DNA of 64,000 nucleotides from positions 2,044,227 to 2,108,226 of the forward strand of contig CM074807.1 of NCBI GenBank assembly GCA_037447605.1, written 5' to 3'. Made by a program: the position numbers and the translations under genes. Under the pieces are notes generated by a model that saw only the letters and a list, made by a program, of their open reading frames with translations, had not been told where the DNA came from and made no database searches. Shown here in pieces: positions 47,001 to 58,969 of the stretch. This DNA comes from Zygnema circumcarinatum (Eukaryota > Streptophyta > Zygnematophyceae > Zygnematales > Zygnemataceae). Each line of letters starts with the position of its first letter. The stretch's first letter is position 1.

Positions 47001-50000
47001 TTGAGTCCGCAGGGACTTTTATTGAGATTCTTACCTTTGAGCTGTACTTTTCCTTCACCTCCGTAGGTGCATGTGGGGTCCTGATCTACCATTTGTTAGT
47101 TATGTTTGTTGCTATGGTTATTATGGCTCTGTGTAGGAAGTGTTCAGATCAGATTGTTTGCCCCTCATCGGATTGGTCAGGGGGGGGGTTCGCAGAAGTT
47201 CTGCTCCATTGTTTGAGCTGGAGGCTGCTCTCAAGTTGGCGCGCTACCTCTGCAGGTGCCGCAGCCCTCGCAGCCTTTTCTATGGCAGTCAATTGGCAGC
47301 TCATTGAGGGGGCTTATGTGCCTATGAAGCCGGACGAGCTGCGTTCACACTGAAGTGGAACTGCCCGTCAATCACAGCGGAAGCAAGTTTGTGACTGCAG
47401 GAAGGAATTGGCCAGGCATGTGGTGGAGCTGCTCTCCGGTGCCGTTGAAACAGGCCGACTGCTAGCCAATTCAAACGATCGTTTAGTGCTTTACATGGAG
47501 GTGTGTGCTGCCTTCCTTACTGGCATGGCCCCCTCTCTCTCTCTCTCTCGCGCGCTCCCTCTGTGTCTCTCCCCCTCCCTCCCTTTCCCCCCCCCCCCCC
47601 TCTTGCTGTCTACGCGAAAGTTCAGCAGTGACTTCGGCAGTCCGAGTGCTCGAGCATTATGTTGGAAACCCCATCTGTAGATTCAGGTTGCAACCTGACG
47701 AGCAAGGTTCTATTTTGTCGCTAATAGATGTAAGTTTGCCCTGATTTCATGGCAGGTGCATGGCCATAAGCAGTGTTTTTGGTGCTGGTGATGTCAATGA
47801 CCATGTCTTCAAGTGCGCCTTTTCTCCCACAGGTGGCGAAGATTTTTGCGAAGCTCGGGTATGAACGCAAGGCCGCTTTCTTCGCCCGCCAAGTCGCCCA
47901 GCTTTACCAGACGCAGGACTCCCGCTATGCCGCCATTAGCACGCTTCAGATTCTCAACCTTACGGCACCCCTTTACAAAGTTCAGTCACAAGGGTCGATT
48001 TACTCTACCAGTCCTGCACTGCCCGTGGTAAGTGCTTCATTACAATCTTTGCCGGATGTGAGTCCATGCTGTCTTCCCTTTTTTTTTTTTTTAGCTAGTT
48101 CTCGCTGCCATGTTTGCAGGTTTGTCTGAAATGGGGTGTCTGATTAGAGAAGCATATTGAGGAAAGAACAGTTGCAGGTATTGCTGGTAATGTTGCTGTT
48201 GTTTACATGTTACCCTTGTCCTAAGTGTAATGCAACCACTTCTGTTTGCTTTCTCTTGACAACCTTTACGAAGTTAGGCATGATTTTGATCATTATATTT
48301 CCTGTTTCCGGCCAGCCTTGACTGGGACTCTGCTGCTGAATGCAGGAGGGGCTCTCCGAGCAATACAAGCCCACCTCCCGCAGTCTGCAGCAAGCCTCTC
48401 GGGAGAAGGGAGAGGGGCAATGGACAAATCTGCAGATGGATTTGCTGGGAGATATTGTTGCTATGGCAATGCGTGCAGGGGAGCCCCTTGTGGCATGGGC
48501 TGCTGCCGCTCGTCTCCTCCGCAGCCACTACCCCCTCATCACTCCCGCAGGGCAGGCAGCTCTCGCTGCAGCTCTCTCTGCCTCCGCCGGCCGTCTCCCG
48601 CGGGGCACGCGCTGCTATGACCCAGCACTTCCCTTCATCAGGTCACTCACATACTCAATACCTTCCTTATATGACCTACTTTGGGTATCATCCTATCCAC
48701 AATAACTGTGGAGTTGCAGTCTTGATGTTTTCTGTATGTTGACTTTCATGTGCAAACTGTCATTTCTCCAAAGGCCTCGCACGCCATTTATGTCTACCTT
48801 TTTTGGGACTGGTCGAGGAAATGTATATATGGAAACGGCACCATCTGGTATTCTGAAAGTGGGTGGGTGGGAGGGATATCACAGACTGCACAGCTTTCCG
48901 AGCAACCCTGCCGCAGCGCAAATTGTGAAGCGCACACCTGGGAAGGAGGACTGGTGGAATGGGCCGGCGGGGATGGGGCCGTTCATTTACACGCCGTTCA
49001 GCACTCGAGGGTCGCAGGAGAAGGAGAAGAGGGAAACTCTCTGGGTGGCAGGCGAGGTGGTACAGGTATTGTTTCTCCTCTACTGCCCCTTCCCTGTGGC
49101 TTCTTTGAAAGGTTGGTGCTCTTGTTGATCTCGCTGACATTATATTCTTTTCATGTATATGAATTTTAACCCCAAAAACCCTCGAAACAAAACAATGGTG
49201 CGTGCTTGCCATTTCCATTTCAGTGCGGATTTCAACGTTGATCAAACACTTGCATTCGTGGTTGTGCAGGCAATGGTGGAACTGGCCAATCCGTGCTCGT
49301 TTGAGGTGGAGGTTGAGAGCATTTCCCTCAGTGTGACTGGAAACTTCGAGGCCTTCCCTGTGTCCATCTCCCTCCCCCCCAACACATCGTCCCAACTCCT
49401 CCCTCTCGCGGGAGTCCCCCGCTCGGAAGGTCCGGCCACAATTCGCGGCTGCTTTGTGCGATGCTTTGGGGTGCTGGTCGAACATTGCTTTGAAAATGTA
49501 TGGGAGGTCTCCAGTGCAGCTCGCGGTACAGTGTTGGCAGATCCATTTCGAGGAGCCGACTTGAAACGCTCTCTCACTCCAAGCACAGAGGTGGTAGTGG
49601 TGCCCCCCTTGCCATTACTCGTGGCGGTAGTGGGGGGAGGGGAGGGTGCTCCGGTGCTATTTGAAGGAGAGGAGCGGGAAATTCAACTCAAATTGACGAA
49701 TGCAGGAGCTGTTTCAGTGTGTTCAGCCAACATGGCTTTGTTGGGAAGGCAGAAGGAGCAAGTGGCCTACTTGGATGCCCCTGCCCTTCAGAGGGCTCTC
49801 CCTCTACTTCCGGGAGCATCTGTCAGTGTGACCATCCGCTTGCTGGCACAGTTTCTCAGCAATGAGAAGTCTGAAGCTGGAAACAAGAAAGGAGGTGGAA
49901 ATCATTCTGCTGTTCCAGGGACCAAGGAGGATACGAGTGTAATGATAGTCATCCATTATGCAGGTGCAGCAAACTTTCAAGCCGTTGACCCACATTCACT

Positions 50001-51736
50001 GATGTCGTTGCCGTTACTTTCTGCCGTCTACAGGTGTGCACCCGTGATCCTTCTCTAATGGAAGGATCTGAGGGTTTAGGATCATGGGACGCGAATGAAT
50101 GAGAGTTACATTGGCTGCTATTGGCATTGGGAATGGGAACAGGTCCCGAGGACTCTCCTACAGGGGACGATGAGGGTGGGGAGGTCGGGAAGGCTCGGAA
50201 AACTCGCAGCAATGTGCTCCCCCCTGGGCGGAGACTAACCGTGCCAGTTCAGCTGCATGCTCAACGTGGGCTTTATCTTGTTAAAGCAAGGTTGCTGGCT
50301 ATGGGAGGGACGGCCGGTGCCGGTGGGAGAGGGTTGGCAAAGACGGAGGGCACGATCACAGTTAAGACGCCGCGAGGTACAGCGGGAGGGAAAAAGGACC
50401 TTGAGCTCGCAGATGTGCCTGTCCGAGAGGCAAAGGGGCTTCGCCTTCTTGAGCTTGAACTGTGGAATGGCACCGATGTGGGGTTTGAGGTGTCCACTTC
50501 CGTTGTCACAGGGCTCGATCGAGTCAGTGGGAAGGGCGGTACAGTGGAACACAATCAGTCCAAGCACGAATTGACAAAGGGACACAGACGCACTCGTGTC
50601 GACCGCGAATGCTCAGCTCGTGTCCTCATTCCCCTTGAGCCCTTCCAGGAGAACCGAAATACTGACAATGCTATGCCGGCAGAGTCGTTAGGCGAGCCAC
50701 TCAAAGCCAAAAAGCAGTTTGTTCTGCCCCAAAATGCAGCAGAGGCCCGAGCTGCAGCAGAGTATGAAGCTGCTGTCGAAGCTATTTGCTCGAGAATCAG
50801 AGTCCAATGGCATTCCGGCCGCAATAGCCATGGTGTGCTGCAAATTCGGAGGGCGGTGCTTGAAGCATTGAAGGGGCCCGCCCTTGACATCCTCCTCCCT
50901 GATCTCGTGTCTTTCAGTTTTCGCCTCCGCCCCCTGGGAAGTAGCACCAAGGTCAGAGAGTCAGCAAGCAAGGGTCCGAGGCAGAACGAGGACAGCGAAG
51001 CTGTGGTGGCGAGGGAGCTGACGCTGGTGGAACTAACTGTGCACAACAGCAGCGAGCAGACGATGGTGATGAGTTTGAGCATTACTTGCCGAGATGTTAC
51101 GGGAGCCAACTGCATGGGAGGAACAGGAGTGAAAGCCACCGCTTTCTGGGCAGGTAGGGATGTCTCTTCCAGCTTTTACGCCCCTCGCAGTGTTTGTTTA
51201 CCTTCAATCCAGTACTTTTTGGCATAGCTGGTTATTTTGATATGTCGGCAATTGATGGACCCCTTTGTGGAATCAGTCTGCTACAGGTGTCAATATCTCT
51301 TCATTTTCAAGATCTTCCTGCATGCATGTGGCCTTGTCCATGTGTCTGTATGTAGAAAGCTCAATATCCTTAGCTACCACTGCTCATTCTGCCGGTCACT
51401 TTATTGTGTTAAGAAATGGACCACTAGTGGTTTCGTGGTGAAGTGATCGGATCCTTACCTCAAAAGCCGCTGTGTTCAGGTGTTATGAATGGCGCAGAGG
51501 TGGATGTGCCTCCATGGGGTGAAGCTGTGCACCAATTTTCCCTCTGTTTTCTCATCCCTGGCGAGTACACCCTCCTCGCAGCGGCAATTGTGGAGCTGCG
51601 AGCTCAGAGTGCTTCTGGGCTGCCTGCAAACGACGAGACAGGTTTGCAGCGCATATGTTGCAGCGGATTGCCTCACCAAGTGGTGGTGGTTGCAAATGTC
51701 AACACGGCAGATATGTCATCGCCACTGTACGAATAA
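44086..51736 (+). CDS. TRS120: TRAPPII subunit TRS120 (TRAPPC9), 14 exons
   Basis: Exons 44086-44201, 44357-44423, 44631-44858, 45624-45815, 46257-46430, 46813-46916, 47196-47255, 47401-47500, 47833-48027, 48346-48641, 48885-49065, 49270-49963, 50143-51153 and 51480-51736 (TAA) close in phase to 1224 residues; Arabidopsis TRS120 has about 1186. The start MEPDASVESAATIRVVVLQV matches the plant N-terminus. Collinear family blocks: YKADQKSPF, RFKFIVGSAARNQWEDFQ, RRLGRIQKSIGDYCLLAGSP, GYERKAAFFARQVAQLYQ, WAAAARLLRSHYPLITPAGQ, GTRCYDPALPFIR, KEDWWNGPAGMGPFIYTPFS, VELANPCSFEVEVESISLSV, PPLPLLVAVVGGGEGAPVLF, VLPPGRRLTVPVQLHAQRGL, RVQWHSGRNSHGVL and FLIPGEYTLLAAAIVE. Role: specific subunit of TRAPPII, a Rab-A/Rab11 exchange factor and tether at the trans-Golgi, needed for cell-plate formation in plants. 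The donor at 49963 was preferred over 50033 because it restores HYAGPEDSP and the phase. Confidence 0.93.
47533..47603. repeat. CT-rich and poly-C tract in a TRS120 intron
   Basis: CTCTCTCTCT, then CCCTCCCTCCC and a run of 14 C inside the intron 47501-47832. Simple sequence. Confidence 0.85.
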
Positions 51737-52981
51737 GGTAAGGCAATAGAAACCATGTTTAAGACGATCAACTTTAGCAGCAAGGGAGTGGCATTGATCT
51801 CACGATGGCGAGGCCATCGAATGTACATGGACGAAGTCAACATGGGGGAACCACAAGGAACTGGTCGCAAAGGACCTTAAGCACAAAAGAAAAAAGCCAT
51901 TAGCCATTCCTTCAATTCTTCTCTTACGTGAATGCAGGCTTTGGCGAGACCTGGATTTTACACCTTTTTTTGGGCCAGCAATAATGTTACTTCACTCTAG
52001 ACTAGTTTATCGCTCTGCAAAGATCATCGCTAGCATTGAAGTGTACAGGGCTGCCAACTTACATTTAGGCTCTCGAGAGGTGAACTTGGGTTATTTGTAG
52101 GCCCCTAGTTCCCTGTTTTTGTGCGCTTCTTAAATTTCACGCAATCCGCAGCAATGTTCATTGGAATCTATATAAATCTATTGCCGCTGCTTCACACTGT
52201 GGGTGACTACCTCGGTCATTAAGACCAGAAACGGTTCGTCTGCTCTGCATGTCTGAGACCCTACTCGTGGCACTCAAGCACTGCCAGCAAAGTCGAAAAG
52301 GGGCGCGAAAATATCACTTTTGGGTACAAAAGACCCTCTGAAACGATCAAATCTGTTGAGGGTGACATTGCAAAGGATATATATTGACATTGATCTATCA
52401 CACAGCGATATGTGAGGCTTGGGGAGTAAAGAGTTGGCTGACACGCGTGTGAGGCGACGCGAGTGGCGGACTGGGCCACGAAGAGTATCATCGAACTGCA
52501 ATGAATTGAGAAGTCAGCATCCTGAAACAACACCCAAGGGCGCTACCTCCCGGCCCAAAGGCAAAGGGCACAACCACAAAACTACTGGGCTCACGTTCTG
52601 TACACGAAGCATCCTCCTGAGAGAGTCTATGGTCCTAGTCCATCACACCAGGATTCTCCTACAGGCTGTGCTGATCTCCCAGCATTTATTCTGTAATGCA
52701 CTGTCAAATACTTCTTCCGCATGCGCCTCTGTACATGATAGTACCATCCAGTTCCCTCTCTATGAAGCCGAACAGCAGTGGTCAGCTCAACTGAACCACA
52801 CTCCCCAACGATGCACTAAACTGCTGCTTCCTACCTTCACAGCAGCTGCCTCTTCAAAAATCAAGTGTCACTGACCTTACATTTTCTGTGACTAATGGCT
52901 ACAAGCTCACTCGCTTTTGAACCCCTCTTTCTGAAATCAAAGGACATCCTCAAGTTTGACTGAATACTGGATGACTCTCCC
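51737..52981. other. Convergent intergenic region, TRS120 / RPA1
   Basis: Starts almost at once with dispersed repeat copy D (51785-51895). The rest is 3' flank of both genes; a 151-codon open frame at 52419-52874 has no recognisable features and is not called. Confidence 0.55.
51785..51895 (+). repeat. Dispersed repeat, copy D (opposite orientation)
   Basis: Core at 51791-51810, then GAGGCCATCGAATGTACATG, GGGGAACCACAAGGAACTGG, TCGCAAAGGACCTTAAG and an A-rich end. Closest to copy B, including the middle part that copy C lacks. It begins 49 bp after the TRS120 stop codon and probably lies in its 3' UTR. Confidence 0.85.
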
Positions 52982-55900
52982 TCAATATCCCCCTCGGTAG
53001 GCATGAGACTGGCCGTAATTGTTCATTCCACCCCCGTACCCTCCACCACCCCTGCCGTAAGAACCACCACCTCCTCCCCCACCCATGCCCCTGCCAGCTC
53101 CTCCGCCATAGCCCCCACCTCCATAGCCAGCTCCCCCACCACCTCCAGAGCTAGGGCAGCTGCTTGCATAGTGGCCCTCCTGCCCACATTTGTAACAGGC
53201 GTTGCCCCCGCCTCCATAGCCACCTCCTCCACCTCCACCACCGCCCCCGCCTCCATAGCCACCTCCTCCACCACCGCCAGAGCCTGGGCAGCTGCTTGCA
53301 TAGTGGCCCTCCTGCCCACACTTGTAACAGGAACTGCCCCCGCGTCCATGGCCACCTCCCTCACCACTTCCAGAGCCAGGGCAGCTGCTTGCATAGTGGC
53401 CCTCCTGCCCACATTTATAACAAGCGTTGCCCCCACCTCCACCACCCCCCCCATTAAACCCACTTCCACTACCATAATTGCCACCCCCTGCTGAAAAGCC
53501 GCCTCCACTTCCATGTAGGCCAGTCCTGCCTGGCTCAGGTCCACCGCCATACCTAGTTCCTCCATTAGACATGCCCCCCCCAGCTGTTCCGTACAAAGGC
53601 TCGCCCCGTAACAGCTTGACTATCCAGTCAAGCAGCAAACGGCTCTCGGTTGCATAATCCACGGGTTCTGACTTCAGAACAGTACATTTCACACGCGTCT
53701 CCTCGTTCCATTGTTCTTCTTTCACCTTGATTTTAAACACTCTATGTGAAAACAAAAGGGCTGTGAATGCACTAACTTCCCGAGGATCGCCTTCTTGCTT
53801 CCATGCATAGAGATCCTTGGCGGTGGCACGCATAATTTCTTCTCCGGCCTCTTGAAAAGCCGTGAGCCACATGACTCCTGTGTGGTCCTGCACTTGCAAG
53901 CTGAGGAGATAACGATAATCACACTCGTTCAGTGTAACTTGACACCTTTCACAGGTAAATGTCCCATTGTCGAGAACTTGCACCTTCTTTTGGCATTGTT
54001 TGTCTCCAACCATGTTTGTGCACGCTTGATAGCAAAAGTTATCAGTTTTCGTGAAGGAGATAACAGCCCTAACAGAAATGTAATCCGCCGATCCAGATCG
54101 CCCCAAGTTCTCATTTTTAATGTCGGCCAAGGCTTTCCGGGTTTCCTCACGGCCACCTCCAGATCCCCCACCCTCTCGGGAGATTGAATGTGCCTGTTGG
54201 TTCTTTCCCCCTCGGTCAAACCAAGCTTGCAGTTCATGGGCCTTGGGGTGGTCTGGATTTATTAGTAACATTGATCCGGGAATGGTTCCGACCTGCTTGC
54301 CACTAAAGTTGCTGACCCGACCAGCTTTTACTGCCAACACCGGATTTTGCCCCTTGTCCACATAATCCTGCAGCCACCAACGGCACAAACCATGAGAAGA
54401 AAGGTAAAGAACCACTACCCTCACTTCAAAAAAACTCGAGTTGACAGGAACATGTCAGTTATCTCCACCTCTTTACTGAGATATCGATCGCTCTAATCAG
54501 TCTTAAATTGACAACAAATACAAGTCGCAATGGTTTGCTCCATGAGAAGCAAGAAATGAGCCGGATGGTGGAATTGAGCAACTTCATACACTTCATTTCT
54601 GGTACTTCACAAACAAAGAAGCAAAAAAAGAACTTTAATCTTTTTTTGAGTCATATGCATGCTGGTTGCGTTCCCGAACGGAAGTCGGAGACGACTTGTT
54701 AAAATCATTCGAGTAGCAATTGTTGCGAAATACAATATTGGCAACATATACACAGTGATGTCGCTTTACGAATTTTGTTTCAGAAGTGAAGTGAAGTGAA
54801 GTTTCAGAAGTGAAGAACCACACAACCCTGGTTTCCCTTCTCTTTGATCGTTGTTAAAGGAACAAACAGGCGAACGACAATGAGCAGAAAGCAGTCAGTC
54901 TCTACCACAATCAAGCCACAAATTTATGCTGCTCCAAGAAAAAGAAGTTGACTTCGACGATAGAGATGTCAGTATAGGTTGGGAATCTCTCTGCAGACTC
55001 ACCTGCAACTCTTGCCCCTCTTTCATGCAAAAATTTCCCCACATAATGAGTTCCATTTGCAGACCGCTGCTGTCCTTCAAGGTGCACACACGTTTAAAAG
55101 TCTCTGTGCCATTTTTCCGCTGGATGGTAGTTGTAGGGTAAACGGATACCACAACCCCAATAACATCGAGAACAGCATTTTCCTCGGCACTCTCCACTTC
55201 AGCAATACTCCGGAAGTCAAAATTTTGTGTAGGAATCTTCCCATCTTCTGGACAGGGCTCGATAGTGGAGGCACCTTCCAACGTCACCTCCCATTCATTC
55301 TTGAGGTGATTGAAATTTCTCTGTGCTGTTTTCAACTGGCCCTTGCTGATTAAGTAAACCCGGCCCACCTGTCCATACCCCAGGAAAAAAAAATTCAGCT
55401 TTCCTCTAGATTTTGTTTATCCAGGTACGCAGATACTCATCGCTTACACAACCAGGCGGTTCAAAGACATTGAAAGCATTAGAGTAAGAGGCGGTTGCAG
55501 ATTTTACACGCATACAATTTCTTCATCATCAGCAAGAGCTCTGACAAATGAGCGCCAGACCATGTGTGGCACGTCAGAAACGTTCCATTAATTTCAATGT
55601 TATGCACTCTGGCTCCGTGTGAGAGAACTGCAAGGCCTGCAGCTTCGAAATTGGGAGGACAAACAGGATGCTCACCTCAATCTTGTCGTAGAACTTGTCA
55701 ACTTCTTTATTGAAGCAAGTGACCCGAATCTCACCACCCTGAGCATCCAGCAAATCAAAACTGAAAACCTTCCCCTCTCCTTTCGCGTTATTGTATCTCC
55801 TCAGGTCACCTTTCGATGTCACACGAGCCTTCACAGTCCACCTACCAATGTACGGATTCAGGGCCTTGATAGGGACAATTGTTGGCGCCACTTCATTTTT

Positions 55901-57091
55901 GGCAATAGGGCCATTGTTCGAAAACCTTGGAGGAGGTTCCATACCTACACTCTGAGCCGCTCTGTATGGATTTGAACCAGAATTTATAGTAGCCCCCGAC
56001 CCAAACCGGTCATCCATCCGAAATCCCGTCCCGCCTGGAGGCCCTAATCCACTGCCCTGTTGTTGAAAGTTGTCCGGATGACCGGCTCCTCCAGTTCCCA
56101 GATAACCCTCTCTCATCATTCCAGTTCTGTTCATTCCCAAAGGAGGAGGACCATTTGGAAATGGCTTCACATCTTCCGCATATGCCCCGCGAAACGGCTG
56201 AGCAGGACTCCCTTGTCCGTAACTTTGCCCTGGTCGTGCATCTTCTATAGGGGGAGTGCGGAATGACTGCCCTGGGCTTCCTTGATTGTATGCAGAACCT
56301 TGCAGGGGAGCGCTGCTTGCATAGGGGTTGTTCACTTGAGCGTTCGGAGGAAGGGCAGGCTTGCTGGCTGCTGCGACCGCTGCTGCACCTCCCACTGTTC
56401 CGCTTATGGGAAGAGGAACAGGGTTGCCAATCATTGAAGCGGAGGACACTAAAACTTCCATATTCAACACGATAATAATTCTGCAATGACTCAAGCAGGG
56501 CTGTTCAGCTAATGAACATGCATCCTGAACGGAGTTCAATGTTTAGTGTGATGGTTCGAGAAGGGATGTTTAGGTCATAGCCATAGGGTTTTCTGATAAT
56601 CAGTCGGCACGACATAATTGGAACAGAAAAAAAAAGTGGACGTCAAAAGACGGAAACAAATAAAGGAGTCTATTGGAGAGACAACAGAAAGTCCGCCTAC
56701 AATAAACTACTGCAAATGCTTAACATCGCTAAGATATTGATGAATAACATGCACCGCCAAGGAGCGCTAAAGAGCAAAGGATACGCAAATGAGACAACTG
56801 CCTCTTAGAGTACCTTCGATTCTGCACAGTGTTGCAAATGAACTCCACCAGCTTCAGAATGGTTCCCTTGACCAATTCTCCGCTCTTGACGTAATCGTTC
56901 AGCTGCGTTGCAAGCATGGCCTGATGAAGATATTCTCCATCAGACAGGACAAGGCGAAACCTATCTGCCGCTGAGCTCGACGTGGAGTTTCCAATCTGCT
57001 TCACATCCGCAACCTGCACGACGGGATGCAGCTCCTCGCTCCCCTCCGCGCCATTGTAGATCAGCGCTATCGCGTTCCTTGTAAGTTCCAT
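52982..57091 (-). CDS. RPA1: Replication protein A 70 kDa subunit with three CCHC zinc knuckles, 4 exons
   Basis: Coding order: 57091-56814, 56480-55676, 55368-55003 and 54367-52982; phases close to 944 residues. Residues 1 to about 110 form the N-terminal protein-interaction OB fold (DBD-F). A Gly/Pro/Gln/Asn linker follows. DBD-A opens with [20 protein letters not shown], then DBD-B ([20 protein letters not shown]), then DBD-C with a zinc ribbon (CYQAC, CQKKV, CERC). Role: large subunit of the heterotrimeric single-strand DNA binding complex in replication, recombination and repair. The C-terminus is a glycine-rich tail carrying three CCHC knuckles, each [15 protein letters not shown]. Arabidopsis RPA1C and RPA1E, the repair and meiosis group, have C-terminal zinc knuckles; this protein fits that type. 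The knuckle blocks are almost identical in DNA. Confidence 0.94.
53151..53432 (-). repeat. Three near-identical knuckle-coding blocks in RPA1
   Basis: Blocks at about 53375-53432, 53283-53338 and 53151-53206 code for the same CCHC knuckle with only a few base changes, separated by Gly-codon-rich DNA of different length. The near-identity at silent sites shows recent duplication or homogenisation. Confidence 0.85.
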
Positions 57092-58969
57092 CTCGCCCTA
57101 AACACGTCCACCTTCTTTCAACTTCGGACGCTTGCTCCTGCCTCGATTTCCCGAAGCACTTCACCCGCTCATGCTGCTAATCCCCGGAAACGTTCCCGTG
57201 TTTCGCGGTACTCAGGAAAAAGGCAATCCAGAAAGCCGCCACTGGCGTCTGATGACGCAGCTGGCTGCTGTATACTCCTTACATATGTCCCGCAGCAGCA
57301 GCAGCAGCGGCCTCTCCACCTGCAGCAGCGGCAGCAGGCAGACGGGCAGCCTCGTGAGAGAGACGCATGGGCGAATTCCAAACGCCTTCCCGCGCACGCG
57401 CCCGCCCGCCCGCCCGCAAAGGAAGGCGCGCACTTGCTCGGAAGGCTCCAAGCCAGGGCCAGGGCCGCCAGTAAGGGTTAGGGGGGGCACGGGCATGCCC
57501 GGAGGCGGGGGGGGGGGGGAGGGCACGGGCACACGGGCATGACCGGTGTCACGTCACGTGCCCCGGGGCACGAAAAGGGGGGGCGTGCCCCCAACCCAAG
57601 CCGCCAGGCTCGCGCGGATCGCCCCGGGCGGGGTTAGCACACAACTGCAGTGCGGGGCCGGCGGGGCCGTTGAGGGTTTTGCATGTCCACAACCGCCGTG
57701 CGGCTCCGCAATCCACATACGGGAAGACCACAAATGGCGAGAGCGCCTTGCGCGACCGTCCGTCCGTCCGTCTGAAGTGCGCCACCGTCCAAACGAGCAC
57801 GTTTCGTTTACAGACTGAAGGCTCGACTCAACTACCATGTGCCACCCTCAGCAGGTCGGATCAAGCTGAAGTTGCCAATGCACAGCTCGTTGCTGTCCCC
57901 CGACTCTTGCGAGTTTTCTTACTCGTCGCGCATTTCAAACTTGATTCAAACGCTGGCAATGATTTTACCCGCCGCCTGGTGCTCAACACGCATGCAAGCA
58001 TGCGACCGAGCCATCGACCAATCGCTTTGGGGAGAGTCGTAGCCATCTACAACTGCTTACTAGAAGTGACGAAAAACACGCTACCGTATTCAGGCCTGGG
58101 AGCCACCACCCCTCGTGACATGCCTAGGTGCGTCTCTATGTGTTCCAGTTCTGCCGTGCGCAACAGGACGCGCCGCAGTCGTGAACTACGCTCACCGTTC
58201 GACTCCGGGTGGTCGCTGATCTACGAGCGCGGGTTAACTCGGGCGCCCTGATCAGCGCGCGCAAGTGGATCCGAGGCCGGGTGGGCGCGAGTGGATCGGG
58301 CGGGGCGGGGCGCGGCGCGGCGAGGGGATAGGCGGGGGATCCTCCCGCCCCGGGCCGGCCAATGGCGCGCCGCACGGAGATCTCTCCGGCTGCCCGCCTC
58401 GCCCACGCGCGCCGCCACGTGGCGCGCCTCCGAGCCCCCTCCGGGCGACCTGATGCGCCGACGTGGCGAGCCGCGCCAGGTCAGCACGGCCGGACGCCCT
58501 CCGATCGCGGCGGACGGCCCGGATGCCGCGGGCGATAGCGCGGGCCGCGCCCATTGGGCGGGGCCGGACGACGGGGCGGCGCCATTCGCCAGCGGCGGGA
58601 GCGGATCACGCCACGTGGCGCCGCGGAGGATAGGCGGCACAAAGGGCGCGCCGCGCCATGGTCCTCCTCTTTGGCGCCGACCCCTCCCTTCCGCTCCGCT
58701 CCCCTCCACGCCCGCACCGCCGGCCCTAGCGGAGGCCGCGGCCATGGCTGTCACCGCACGTGCGGGCCCCCGGGGGAGCACGTGGCGTGCCTGAGGCTGA
58801 AGGGGAAGGCGCGGGAAGGGGAAAGGAGGGGCGGGGGCGGGCTGAGGCGGGCAGGAGAACAGGGAAAGAATCGATGCATGAGGGTTAGGGATTTGCAGGG
58901 AAGGGCGGCACCTCTGCCACGGGAGTGGCAGCGGTGGCCACGCCTCCGCGGGGGGCGGGCGCGGCAGCC
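57092..58969. promoter_or_regulatory. Divergent intergenic region, RPA1 / RRM protein
   Basis: Starts AT-balanced and becomes very GC-rich after 57400. Contains ACGGGCA words near 57345-57540 with a run of 13 G, an (AGC)n run at 57295-57311, and perfect GCCACGTGGC decamers at 58414-58423 and 58610-58619, with related ACGTGGCG words at 58466 and 58778. Long open frames on both strands here come from base composition. Confidence 0.6.

Noticed and set aside
50034-50142. TRS120 exon continuing to 50033 with a start at 50121
   Set aside because: The donor at 49963 with the acceptor at 50142 keeps phase and gives HYAGPEDSP, matching the plant protein; the other choice breaks the frame.
52419-52874. 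A 151-codon open frame between TRS120 and RPA1
   Set aside because: No recognisable motif and unlike the codon pattern of the neighbouring genes; it lies in convergent 3' flanks.
53003-53565. Long open frames opposite the RPA1 glycine-rich tail, rich in Thr/Pro/Ser or Met/Val/Ala
   Set aside because: They are antisense or shifted readings of Gly-codon repeats of RPA1, which is supported by domain content and splice phases.
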